Assembly (NCBI GenBank): GCA_947095585.1
Contig: OX352762.1
Location: 91,507,749 to 91,571,748 of the forward strand
Source of the DNA: Nephrocerus scutellatus
Lineage: Eukaryota > Arthropoda > Insecta > Diptera > Pipunculidae
Length of the DNA: 64,000 nucleotides
Direction: 5' to 3'
Below are positions 44,739 to 54,217 of this stretch, piece after piece (within the stretch, counting starts at the first letter, position 1; every line of letters starts with the position of its first letter). The position numbers and the translations under genes were made by a program. The notes under the pieces were generated by a model, which searched no databases, was not told where the DNA came from, and saw nothing but the letters and a program-made list of their open reading frames with translations.

Positions 44739-45294
44739 TTTCAACAGGTGCGCTTCAACTTTTCTCCGTTAGGGACGGCGAACGACGCCATATTTTTTAT
44801 TGTTCTTTTGTCATTTGGAAACTTCATTAGTATACATTTCATCATGGAACGCTACACATGTGAACAGCGATTGCAAATCGTGCAAATTTTTTATCAAAAT
44901 AATCGTTCTGTTGCCGCTACTTTAAGAGCATTACGGCCATTTTACGGTCCATTTAACGATAAGGCTCACTTTTGGCTAGAAGGATTTGTCAACAAGCAAA
45001 ATATGCGTTACTGGGCAGATAGCAACCCACACGTGATTCATGAGGCACCGTTGCATCCCGAAAAAGTCACTGTTTGGTGCGGATTACATGCCGGCGGCGT
45101 CATTGGGCCATATTTTTGGTTCAAAGATTGGACTTCGTAAAACGTGCACGCGGTGGTCATGCAAAAGAAATCGAGTTTCATACTTAAATGTATCATATGT
45201 ATATGTTCAAATTCGTTAATAAAAAAAAAGTTAGTTCAAAAGTCGAACAGTTTGTGTTTTATTCAAAAAAAAAGTTGAAGTGCTCTTATTGAAA
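44739..45294 (+). mobile_element. Deleted mariner-type transposon with about 25-bp inverted ends
   Basis: The left end TTTCAACAGGTGCGCTTCAA (44739-44758) matches the inverted right end TTTCAATAAGAGCACTTCAA (45294-45275 on the minus strand); both continue into T-rich sequence. The element is about 0.56 kb, against about 1.3 kb for full elements of this type, because most of the transposase is deleted. It lies between the two Harbinger pseudogenes. Confidence 0.8.
44844..45165 (+). pseudogene. Internally deleted mariner-type transposase
   Basis: The N-terminus is intact at first: MERYTCEQRLQIVQIFYQN and RSVAATLRALRPFYGPFN. The frame then jumps directly to the first catalytic block with DKAHFWLEGFVNKQNMRYW, HEAPLHPEKVTVWCGL and GGVIGPYFWF. 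A second deletion joins to the C-terminus, where RARGGHAKEIEFHT is read in another frame. The second and third catalytic acids are absent, and the first block reads NDKAHF where SDEAHF is usual. Confidence 0.85.
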
Positions 45295-45342
45295 AATATT
45301 GAAAAAATTATTAATTGAAAAAATTATTAATTGAAAAAATTA
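45289..45342. repeat. Short tandem repeat, about 16-bp unit, three copies
   Basis: TTGAAAAAATTATTAA repeated about three times, directly after the right end of the deleted mariner. Confidence 0.7.
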
Positions 45343-45359
45343 AGTAAACTATGTAAAAC

Positions 45360-46320
45360 GTTATTGTTTGTTTCCTCATTGCCATTTATAGCTTCGGAAA
45401 TACAGTTATCATCATCGTCATAGCCGTCGTCCAGCTTAAAATCAATCAAATCTGGGCATTTAATTCGCAACATTGTGAAGAATGCAGCATACTAGCACAA
45501 TTCTGGCTGCAACAGTTGGATTTCACTACATTATACAAAAATTGCAATCGTCATATAAAAACCAAAACTATTTTCCACTATTCGTCTCGTCCGCTTATGA
45601 GCACGGTTAAATCTTTGCTCTATTGCATCATCCGGTTTTTTCGCATTGGCGGGATAAGCCAATCTATAAGGGGGGTAAGCACTCTCACCCAAAATCACAG
45701 CACCGGGGAACGGACGAAAACCAGACTCAAAATTACTAAATAGCCTTGTATTTCCCAATACTCTACCTGGCCAATTTGAATTTAGTGCATAAAAGCTGCG
45801 GTTTGGGCCACACACCATCATTGCATTCAGTGAATGTTTTCCATGTCGATTCACAAAGTGTTCCTCATTGACCGTAGGTGCATCAATATTAATTATTGTT
45901 CCACCGATGCAACCAGCTATTTGTAGGAAACCACCCATCTCAAGAAACTTCAGTGGGATATCCTGGACATTTTAGGGCCAACACACGGTTTCCACCATCA
46001 TTTTATCGATGATGGTATCTGCTACTCGATGAATGACCCTACACACAGTCGATTTATTAATGCCATGCATATTGGCAATCCAATGATATTGTGCGCCATT
46101 TCCAAACAAATGCAGTGTTGTTAGTAGCTGCTGTAGAGGACTCAACGCGTAGTTTCGGTCGCTTCCGTGGTGCAAATTTGTTCCTGTTTTCAATTTGTTC
46201 ATGTGACAAACGAAAATTTTCTACCACTCCAGAGTCTAGAGAATAATAGGTTCTGGGTTTCACTACACGATTTCTACTTTCGTTTTCATCCTCGAATAAT
46301 CTTTCGAACCGACGCATTTT
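45360..46320 (-). pseudogene. PIF/Harbinger nuclease (HARBI1-like) pseudogene
   Basis: The N-terminal frame (46317-46150) reads MRRFERLFEDENESRNRVVK. After a shift comes the helix-turn-helix region (46202-45972) with LSPLQQLLTTLHLFGNGAQY and HGINKSTVCRVIHRVADTI. An in-frame stop near 45972 precedes the nuclease domain (45960-45531): GGFLQIAGCIGGTIINIDAP, GKHSLNAMMVCGPNRSFYAL, NWPGRVLGNTRL, RPFPGAVILGESAYP and RTRRIVENSFGF. In active relatives the first and second catalytic positions are aspartates (GCIDGT, GDSAYP). Here they are glycine and glutamate; the glutamate of VENSFG remains. An acidic C-terminal tail follows to about 45360. It is convergent with the Myb-like gene at 43.3-44.7 kb. Confidence 0.85.
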
Positions 46321-46600
46321 TTTATAAATATAAATTTTTTGTTTAATAAATCTCGGTTTTTGTTCACTAAAGTTGATATACCAATATTTGATAGTTTTAT
46401 ATTAATTTTAAAATATCGAACAACGACTGTCTTAACTCTATGATAAATCGAACATAATGAAATTATTCTTACTTTGACTTATTATTATAACTTATTAGAA
46501 AACAATAAAATAGGGGCAAAAAAACGTTTTTAACATACTTCTGTCATGCCACTACAATTTGTAGCTATTTGTGTAGTGAAATTTTTCTTATTGATATTTT
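46321..46600. other. Flank of the Harbinger-like element
   Basis: AT-rich. The terminal repeat of the element was not identified. Confidence 0.35.
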
Positions 46601-46755
46601 GAATAAGACCAAAAGACCCCGAAAAGACCTCAAAAATAACTCCAAATCACCCAAGAGACTCTATAAAGACTCCTCAAAAGACCACAAAAAGACCCTCAAA
46701 AAACCGAAAAAACCTCAAATACCCCCAAAAGACCCCAAGATGACCCTCATAAGAC
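46601..46755. repeat. Degenerate CAAAAGACCCC repeats
   Basis: About a dozen imperfect units of 11-12 bp based on CAAAAAGACC(C). They are followed by CATACCAAATTTCATACAAA. No coding meaning is evident. Confidence 0.7.
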
Positions 46756-47031
46756 CATACCAAATTTCATACAAATTGGTTGAGAAATGATTTACGGGGG
46801 CAGTCCCAGAACTACCCGACCTGACGTAAAAATAACGGTTGTTCTTTAAAAAGAATAACTGTGGTAGAAACTACCAACCTTAGAAAGCTTAAATTTGACG
46901 TTTGACGAAGCTACGTTGTTAAGTATAATATTTGAAGTTTTAAGCATGGAACAAATTTATCATCGTAATGTGATACAATTTAAAGGCCTCAATCCAACCC
47001 GCATCAAAATGCAACGGTTAATGTGCCGAAT
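46756..47031. other. No recognisable feature
   Basis: Spacer before the RTE copy. Confidence 0.4.
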
Positions 47032-47043
47032 ATTATTATTAGT
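47032..47043. repeat. Candidate target-site duplication, left (ATTATTATTAGT)
   Basis: Matches 49718-49729. The low-complexity content makes chance more likely than for copy 1. Confidence 0.55.
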
Positions 47044-48158
47044 CATCATCATATTTGGCTCTACAACCGGGGTCCGGTCCTGGCCTCCCGCAAAAAGTCT
47101 CTCCACCGGTCCCGATTTCAAGCCGATGTCATCCAGTTTGGCATCCCTAAACTCTGAGCGGCCTGGTCTACGCCATCCTTCCAGCGTAGGCTTGGCCGGC
47201 CTCGCTGTCGTGTTCCATAAATCCTACCGCAAAGGACTTTCCGAGCAGGATCCTCTTAGCTCATGCGAGGTAGGTGTCCTGCCCACTGGAGCCTACCGCA
47301 CTTAATTTTCTTCACGATGTCGACATCGCGGTAACGCTCGTAGATCTCATCATTATAGAGTCTCCGGAATCGTCCTTCCTCACATACGGGGACAACAATT
47401 CTCCGTAAGACTTTTCTCTCAAACGCGGCTAAGAGGCCAGAATGCTTTTTGCTAAGCACCCAAGTCTCGGATCCAAATGTAAGTACTGGTATGACCATTG
47501 TCTTATATATCAGCAGCTTGGATGTTATGGTTAAGTTCCTGGATTTGAAGAGTCTTGACAGACTATAGTAGGCTTTGTTGGCTTTAAGCAACCGTGCGCG
47601 TATTTCTGGTTCAATGCTGTTATCGGCTGCTATAGTTGACCCGAGATAGTTAAAGGATTGCACTACTTCAAATTCGCGCTCCACTATTTGAATTGAGGGA
47701 CCAATGTTGGATCTTCTACTCGCAGACGTGGCCACCATGTACTTTGATTTGCTCTCATTTATGTGCAGCCCCAGATTTCGTGCCGCCTGCTCTATCTGGA
47801 TGAAAGCTTCCTGTACAGCTCTTCGGTTTCTACCAACGATGTCAATATCGTCTGCAGTGTAAGCCAGTATCTGAATGGACTTATAGAGGATTGTTCCTCT
47901 GGCCGTTACGTCAGAGTCAATTTCTCCAACGCCAGGTTGAAGAGGACGCAGGCCAGTCTATCCCCTCGTTGGAGCCCGTTATAGATGTTGAATGGGCTTG
48001 ATAATGATCCGGATATTTTTACTTGGCTTTTAACATTGGTCATGGTCAACCTACATAGTCGTGTCAGTTTATTTTGGATGCCGAATTCTAACATTGCTTT
48101 ATAAAGTTCTACTCTGGCTATGCTATCATAGGTGGCTTTAAAGTCTATAAAAAGATGG

Positions 48159-48386
48159 TGTAGTGAGTTTTGAAACTCTAGACATTTTTCAATCACCTGT
48201 CTTAGGGTGTAAATCTGATCAGTTGTTGATTTTCCTGGGATGAAGCCACACTGGTATGGACCAATGATGACTTGTAGTGAGTTTTGAAACTCTAGACATT
48301 TTTCAATCACCTGTCTTAGGGTGTAAATCTGATCAGTTGTTGATTTTCCTGGGATGAAGCCACACTGGTATGGACCAATGATGACT
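48159..48386 (-). repeat. Perfect 114-bp tandem duplication inside RTE RT domain
   Basis: Units 48159-48272 and 48273-48386 are identical by eye. 114 bp is 38 codons, so the frame is kept and the protein repeats VIIGPYQCGFIPGKSTTDQI through CLEFQNSL. The other RTE copies carry one unit. Confidence 0.92.
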
Positions 48387-48626
48387 TTAGCGTATGGGGC
48401 TATCCTGTCTTGAAGGATAGAGGAGAAAATCTTATACGCGGTACTCAACAACGTTATACAACGATAACTGCTGCATTATGTGATATCTCCCTAGCTAGCT
48501 AGCTTACATTCATCATCGAACCAGTCGTTTCGATCTCTACGACTACTGCCTAAGATAGAGTACTAATGACAGTATTCTTAAAGCGTGTCCATTTCTCTGC
48601 TACGCCCGACATCTCAGCCCCAGGAC

Positions 48627-49530
48627 TTACTCTCTCTGGGCAAGTCCTATCGCTTGACCGTAGTTGTTTCTGGTCGCTTCATTGCAAATGGCATCCGTGT
48701 TGACTCGAATCTGATTCGCGGATGCAGTCTTTCGTGATGATGCAATCCGCGCTCGGAGCACCATACCAACAAGATAGTGGTCCGAGGCGACGTTGGCACA
48801 TCGGTACGTTCGTACCGTCATCAGGTTCGGGTTGTGGCGGCGGTCTATCAACACATGGTCTATCTGGTTGCGAGTGGCACCATCGGGAGGTACCCAGGTG
48901 GATTTATGGATATTTTTACGCGCAAACCTTGTACTCGCAACGACCAAATTATTGCTTGCTGCCATCTCTATGACTCGCTGTCCATTGTCATTAGTGTTCT
49001 CGTGTAAGCTATGGGTGCCAATGTACTGTCTTAATACTGGCTCCCTACCTATTTTGGCATTCATATCCCCCAGAATGATTTTTACTGAGGGCAGGCATGG
49101 AGTTCCCGTTCGACTGATTCATAGAATTCTTCTTTTTCATCGTCTGGGGAATCCTCTGTAGGTGCGTGAACGTTTATTAGGCTAATGTGAAGGGTGCATA
49201 GCCGTTCATTTATTGCTTTAAAGGCGATAACGGTGGGTTTCATTCTTTTGCTGACTAGAAACCCCACCCCGAGCACATGATGTCTTGCATGACAGCTGTA
49301 ATCTGATTTTTGTAAGACACCATTCCCTGTCCACCGCATCTCCTGGATTGCTGTTATGTCGGCCTTATATTTAGACAGGGTATCGGCCAGCTGCTGTGCA
49401 GCTCGAGCTCTATACAGTGAGCGTACGTTCCATGAGAAAATTCTTAAATCGTTTAGCTGTTTTCGTTGCTGTGGTCGTCGTCGTTCATCAGTGTATGCGA
49501 GGCTGATTTTGGGCTCCGTAATAATAATTT
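48627..49530 (-). pseudogene. RTE endonuclease domain (copy 2)
   Basis: This AP-endonuclease-like domain of the RTE ORF is broken by at least one frameshift between the 49339-49082 and 49064-48627 frames. Conserved blocks are WNVRSLY, QEMRW with its glutamate, NVHAPT and DHVLIDRR. The same domain type is known from RTE/BovB-derived vertebrate proteins of the craniofacial development protein 2 group. Confidence 0.88.
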
Positions 49531-49717
49531 TTTACAGGCGAGGTTATTGGCCTCGCGCCAACCTTACTTTGAAGGTACTAGCCCGTTCATTCCGCTTTTC
49601 CTGCATTGGAGGAAAATTACCGGCGGCCACCGCGTGGAGGTTTGATCGCACTTCCACCATTCAGAGATTGTTACGGCCACCTGCAATTCTAGAGCATTCT
49701 GCTGATGGCTGACCGCC

Positions 49718-49729
49718 ATTATTATTAGT
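49718..49729. repeat. Candidate target-site duplication, right
   Basis: Matches 47032-47043. Confidence 0.55.
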
Positions 49730-50179
49730 ATACAACAAAAAAGTGCCCACAATCAAGTCAAGTCAAGTCAAGAGTACCACTTGCTTAATCACACCGTTTG
49801 TAAACACAGTTTGAAGCGAGGATGACATTAAAAAAAAATAATGTATGCCTTCCCACATAAAACCTGAGTTCTTTGATACCTAAAAACATTTCTTTTGAAA
49901 CTTTAAAAAATAAATTTAATGTATTTTAGAGAAAAAAAAGCACAACTCAACTAAGTTTCTTTTCTAACTTTGTCTCAGAACTTTCAATTTCTAATTGTGT
50001 CGGACTTACGACATTTAGATACTCGTAATATAAGGAGGCATACTGCTTTGTTGTGACGATATTTTGGCATTTATTGGTCAGGTCAGTTATGTTAGGTTAT
50101 ATTAGACATTCGTTTAGTTTGAATGCTTCTTCTTTGGGGAAAAGCGTGTCCCTAAGGCAACTTCCGGATTTTAGCTAAT
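49730..50179. other. No recognisable gene; short (CAAGT)n
   Basis: A CAAGT run of about four units is at 49753-49772. Nothing else identified. Confidence 0.45.
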
Positions 50180-50478
50180 TATGGACTCCGTGGCTCAGTG
50201 GAAATAAGCATGGCTACTGAGCAGGGGGTTCGTGGTTCGAATCCCAGTAACACCAAAAGTATTTTTCACGGTGTCCCACCTCTCGCGAATGGGTGACAAA
50301 CGTCCGAGAGTAATAACTTGTCACGGAAAGTTTTTCAATTCGCCGTTTGGATACGGCCTTAAATTGTAGGTCCCTTCCATTTTGTGTGCAAAAATATACA
50401 TGCTCAATACGAATGGTTGCGAGAAGCTAGGCCTTGGACCGCAATGGTCTGTCGCGCCGAATATTATTATTATTCTTA
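50180..50478 (+). mobile_element. tRNA-derived SINE, copy 5 (most complete)
   Basis: The head has GGACTCCGTGGCTCAGTGGA with the A box GTGGCTCAGTGG (about 50191). It then has GGGGGTTCGTGGTTCGAATCC with the B box (50233-50243), and ACACCAAAAGTATTTTTCAC. The body has CCCACCTCTCGCGAATG, CGTCCGAGAGTAATAACTTG, CGCCGTTTGGATACGGCC, AAATTGTAGGTCCCTTCC, GCGAGAAGCTAGGCC and GGTCTGTCGCGCCGAATA. The (ATT)n tail is at 50460-50476. It is the best reference copy of the family in this window, about 290 bp. Confidence 0.88.
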
Positions 50479-50764
50479 TGGGCATATAGCAATCATGCAA
50501 TTGTCTAAGAGTAGTCAATAGCGCAGGTCTAAAGAAGTCTTTGGTACAGCATACTAATGTGCTTTTCTCTCACCGGTCTTACTTCTGGCCAATTGTTGTC
50601 AGCCAACAACGACAGCAACGACTCAGAATTACGCACATGGTCGCTTAAAGTCAACTAAGCCTACTAAGACTCTGCAGTAACTAACATACGGATCCGAGAC
50701 TAGGCGCACTCAGCAAAAGAATACACCGAGCTCGCATGATTGAACCTTATTTTTTTAATATATA
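50479..50764. other. No recognisable feature
   Basis: Spacer. Confidence 0.35.
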
Positions 50765-51015
50765 CACGGTTGAGGGATTTTAACCGCTTTAATGCTTAGC
50801 AGAGGGTGGGCGTTAGGGAATTAAGGAAAGGAAAAAATGAGATGTCTATGCACATGTGTCCTAAATGACTGCAGATCCTACAAATGCAGAAACACAGGAT
50901 CGAGCTTCCACATAATAATTGCGCGGCAAAAGAAGGAATCCCTAAATGGGTTGGTACGACGAAGATAGGTCTAATGGTAGACCCGTATTGACGGGATGCA
51001 TCTGGATATTTCGAA
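50765..51015 (-). mobile_element. CR1-like LINE copy E, 3' fragment
   Basis: The minus-strand 3' end has the GGGCGTTAGGGAATTAAGGA, GATGTCTATGCACATGTGTC and GACTGCAGATC equivalents of copy B, then the C-terminal coding part up to GGATGCATCTGGATATTTC. It is 5'-truncated with small indels. Confidence 0.8.
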
Positions 51016-51912
51016 ACTCAATGTTAAATAATTTCTTAATTAATGAATTTTTAAATGGACTACGTTTTCTATACAATCATGTTTATCTCCCTCCTTGTCC
51101 TGCCAACAATCAATTAGAGATAATTAATTTAATTAATTATAACAGCTGTTAGTAAACCAACCTTTTGAACACATTCAATAACAGTTATTTCAGTAAATAA
51201 AAACAAAAAGAGATACTTTACAGTCCTATACAACAGTACTGATTAACTTTGTTTCTTTTTGAGTTAAGTGAATACTCATGTGTGTGCGTGTGTGTTTAAT
51301 TGTACGACAAAGAAACTTTTCAATTGCAAACTCATAGCACGGCAATAAGTACAGCAGTTCTGCATGAATATCTACAAGTACGACATAGTTACACGCTAAT
51401 TAGTCACAAATGCTCATATGCCTTTGTGTAGATAGCCATTATCTATGTATATGGTGCACAAACCTGATGCAGTTAGTGATGCGCCCGACAATGTGTTCTG
51501 TTGAAAGTATTGGCGCGGGTTTTTTATTTTACCTTGTAAACCCAGAACTACTGAAACCTAGTATTACAGTAATTGTTTTAATAGAGCATTTGTGTAATAT
51601 GTTTATGCCAATGTGCGTTGCTTAACTAAGTAAAGAGTAGGTGTCAGTTTACCATTGTAAGTTTGTACTTATACGAGTGTAAAGCAAAACGTGATCGCAT
51701 TTAAAAGTGCTTCTGTAGTTCTGAAACGTTTCAAGTATGCTCTGAACTGTGTTGTGTTTAAATATAAAAAACAAAACGAAAAAACTATAAATAATGACCC
51801 GGTGAACTTCGTACCACCTAAATTTGATTTGATTGCAACTCTTCATAAGCGATTATGAATCCTAATCAACCTTTAACTCCAGTTCATTGTTTGTTTGTTT
51901 GTTTGTTTGTCG
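51016..51912. other. No recognisable gene; (GTTT)n at its end
   Basis: Nothing identified apart from a GTTT run at about 51889-51910, directly before CR1-like fragment F. Confidence 0.4.
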
Positions 51913-52036
51913 TTTAAGACACGCGTGCATAGACATCTCATATTTTCCTCTCTATAATTTCCTAACGCCCACGTTGTGCTAAGCATTATAAGGGTGCAAA
52001 CCCTTTTAGCGTGTGTACATTATAAAAAAATTAACA
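51913..52036 (+). mobile_element. CR1-like LINE copy F, terminal 3' fragment
   Basis: The fragment has AGACACGCGTGCATAGACAT, TTTCCTAACGCCCACGTTG and TAGCGTGTGTACATTATAAA. It is nearly the same as the last 110 bp of copy B (11391-11500) and ends in an A run. Confidence 0.85.
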
Positions 52037-52320
52037 AAAATACGCATGCCTTGTCAGGAAACGATGGACTCAGAAGTTTTCTACCTCTCAATGGGTATGC
52101 TTGGTCATCTTTCTTGGTCCCGCTATCCCAACACCGGTTGCCAGATAATCTGCTTATCTTCAAGCTTAAAAGAAATAAACTCGTTCGCTCCTGAGCGATC
52201 AGATCAATTATTGGTTCCCAACTTTAACGACCATCTCAAAAATGGCCTTTGCTGTAGAATATCCTTTCCTGAGGCCGTGCTGTCGGTGAGACAAGTCGTC
52301 TCGTATAGTTATAGTATTTC
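52037..52320 (-). mobile_element. Possible RT fragment of an R1/LOA-type LINE
   Basis: The minus strand encodes HRQHGLRKGYSTAKAIFEMV around 52292-52233, which resembles the RT block QYGFRKGRST-DAI of R1, Jockey and LOA LINEs. The remainder is frameshifted and unclear. Confidence 0.4.
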
Positions 52321-52618
52321 CAGATTAAATTAATTAATTAATATTTCAGCAATATAAATCTTAAAATGAATTTCATTTCGAGCCCTCATTATAGAGTCTA
52401 GACATAGAGGATTCATAACGGCGTGAAAAAATCTGAATATATTTTTCCCCGAAAATTTATTCGAAATCGAATTTGTTTCACCTACATCCACAACTCGAAA
52501 TGTTACATGGCTGTAGTATCTACGCTTTGAAAAAACCTCTTTGTAAATGAAGCCGCCGTTCGTTATTAAGAGCGATACATACTCAAACATCATACACATA
52601 GCAATACCTCTATACTTA
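52321..52618. other. No recognisable feature
   Basis: Spacer before R2. Confidence 0.35.
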
Positions 52619-53853
52619 TACAGGATGTATCCGTTAAGGCGGCAAATTCTTAAAAGGATCTTTCCTTGGTTAATTTCGTGTAAAAAATCGAATGGGAAGG
52701 GGGGGTCCATTTTCAACCCCAGCGGTGTACGTAGCGTTTTAATGCAAAGAGACGTACTTTAGACCTTACATCATTCACACCCTGTAACTCTTGCGGGCTT
52801 TTAGCTACAAGGTCATTGTTGATCTTTTTCGGAAGAAAATTAAATTTTTAAGGTAAAAAAATGTACATTTTTTGAAATTCTAAAATATTATTATTCTTTT
52901 TATATGAATGTCAAAAAAAAAAAAAATTAAATTTTATTTTCGAACGCAAATATTTCGAAAAATGCTCTTGGGTAATTTTATTTTGACAAATTAAGTATTA
53001 AAGCTTATTTAGCTTATATTTATCTACAAATTTATTTATCTACAAATCCACATTAAAATGTTTATTCATTTGGTCAACAGGAGCAGGGTTAAAATTGAAA
53101 GATTGTAAAATTAACGAAAACGTACTTTTGACCTTACATGACTTCACACCCTATAACTCTCGAACACTTCCACCTAAAAGGTTACTGTTTGTCTTTTTTG
53201 AATGAAAATTAAATTTTTAAGTTCAAGCAATGTACATTTTTCTAAATTTGTTAAGCCATACCGATATGAACGTCGTAAAAGTCAAAAAACATTTTTTTTT
53301 AAATTGTATTTACAAACACGACTGTTGCGAGAAATGCTCTCGGATGCATTTTTTTTGACAAGTGCAGTATTGAAGCCTATTCAATTTCCTACAAACGCAT
53401 GGCAAAATATTTGTGCATTCGGTCAATAAGAACGAGATAGTTCGGATTATGTTACTACTACTACGCATAAGAACAGTTACATGCCGTCTTAGTGTTTCTG
53501 CAGCATCAGTGCAACAAACTTACACGTGGAATGGATGCACTCCACTCCAGTGCATAATCTGCTTTAAAAGGACATGCCCGACGTTCGTATCGGTAATGGT
53601 TTCAATAATTCAAAAAAATGTATATTGTATTACCTTAGTAATTTAATTTTCTTTCTAAAAAGACTAACAGTAACCTTAAATCTAGAAGCGTTAAAAAGTT
53701 ACAGGGCAAAAGTAGGTACGTGTCTTCGCATTAAAACGCTACGTATACTGCAGGGGGTTAAAATAGACCCACCCTTCCATACGACTTTTATCACGAAATT
53801 AATCAAGGAATCACTCCTTTAGGTATTTGCCACCTTAACGGATACACCCTGTA
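52619..53853. mobile_element. Family R element copy R2, long terminal inverted repeats
   Basis: Both ends start TATACAGG(G/A)TGTATCCG with TTAAGGYGGCAAAT and TTCCTTGRTTAATTTCGTG, in inverted orientation. Inverted similarity extends about 150-200 bp (52621 inward, 53851 inward). Inside are two direct units about 0.37 kb apart, beginning near CTTACATCATTCACACCC (52767) and CTTACATGACTTCACACCC (53131). TA dinucleotides flank both ends. There is no transposase; it is a foldback-like non-autonomous element of about 1.23 kb. Confidence 0.8.
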
Positions 53854-54217
53854 TACTTATAATATTATAAATGTGAAAGTAACTCTGTCTGTCTTTTACC
53901 TTATCACGGCTAAACGGCTGGACCGATTTGGTTCATTTTTTTAAAATGTTCGCAAAAGTCCTGGAATGATTATAGAAACCTGGAATATTGGTATAAAACT
54001 TGAAATATTAGGGAAAAACTGAAAAAATGCCGTTTCCAGGGGATTTATGGATGAACTCGCGACAAAAACTCACGATTCGAATACGACTTTAAGTCTACAA
54101 TTTTGGGTCAGTTGCGGGTAGATGGGGGGGGGGCTCAATGGTGTGCGGTGGTTTCAGTTTGGGAGCGGTCGGTTTAGTTGGGTTAGTAGGGTATGAGGGG
54201 CCGCCAGACAACGCCTG
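53854..54217. repeat. Dispersed repeat after R2
   Basis: AAAGTAACTCTGTCTGTCTT, CGGCTAAACGGCTGGACCG and GAACTCGCGACAAAAACTCA. The last part matches 41936-42005. The opening phrase resembles ends of widespread insect dispersed repeats. A G run is at 54124-54131. The family is not identified. Confidence 0.45.

Larger units (their letters stand above)
47044..49717 (-). mobile_element. RTE-clade LINE copy 2, longest copy
   Basis: The minus strand has a possible 5' UTR (49717-49530). The apurinic endonuclease runs in two frames from about 49530 to 48627: IFSWNVRSLYRARAAQQLAD, KADITAIQEMRWTGNGVL, LINVHAPTEDSPDDEKEEFY and NQIDHVLIDRRHNPNL. The RT-proximal part (48451-47906) has STAYKIFSSILQDRIAP, IIGPYQCGFIPGKSTTDQIY, FIDFKATYDS (motif A) and GLQRGDRLACVLFNLAL (motif B). 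The C-terminus (47738-47256) has LTFGSETWVLSKKHSGLL. About 0.5 kb of endonuclease-RT linker seen in copy 3 is missing. A 114-bp duplication lies in RT. The 3' tail is a CAT repeat at 47044. Candidate 12-bp target duplications (ATTATTATTAGT) lie at 47032-47043 and 49718-49729. Confidence 0.93.

Noticed and set aside
46756..46830. CRISPR-like or regular repeat-spacer structure near the CAAAAGACCCC tract and in the H arrays
   Set aside because: Units are contiguous and degenerate, without unique spacers, in a eukaryotic context.
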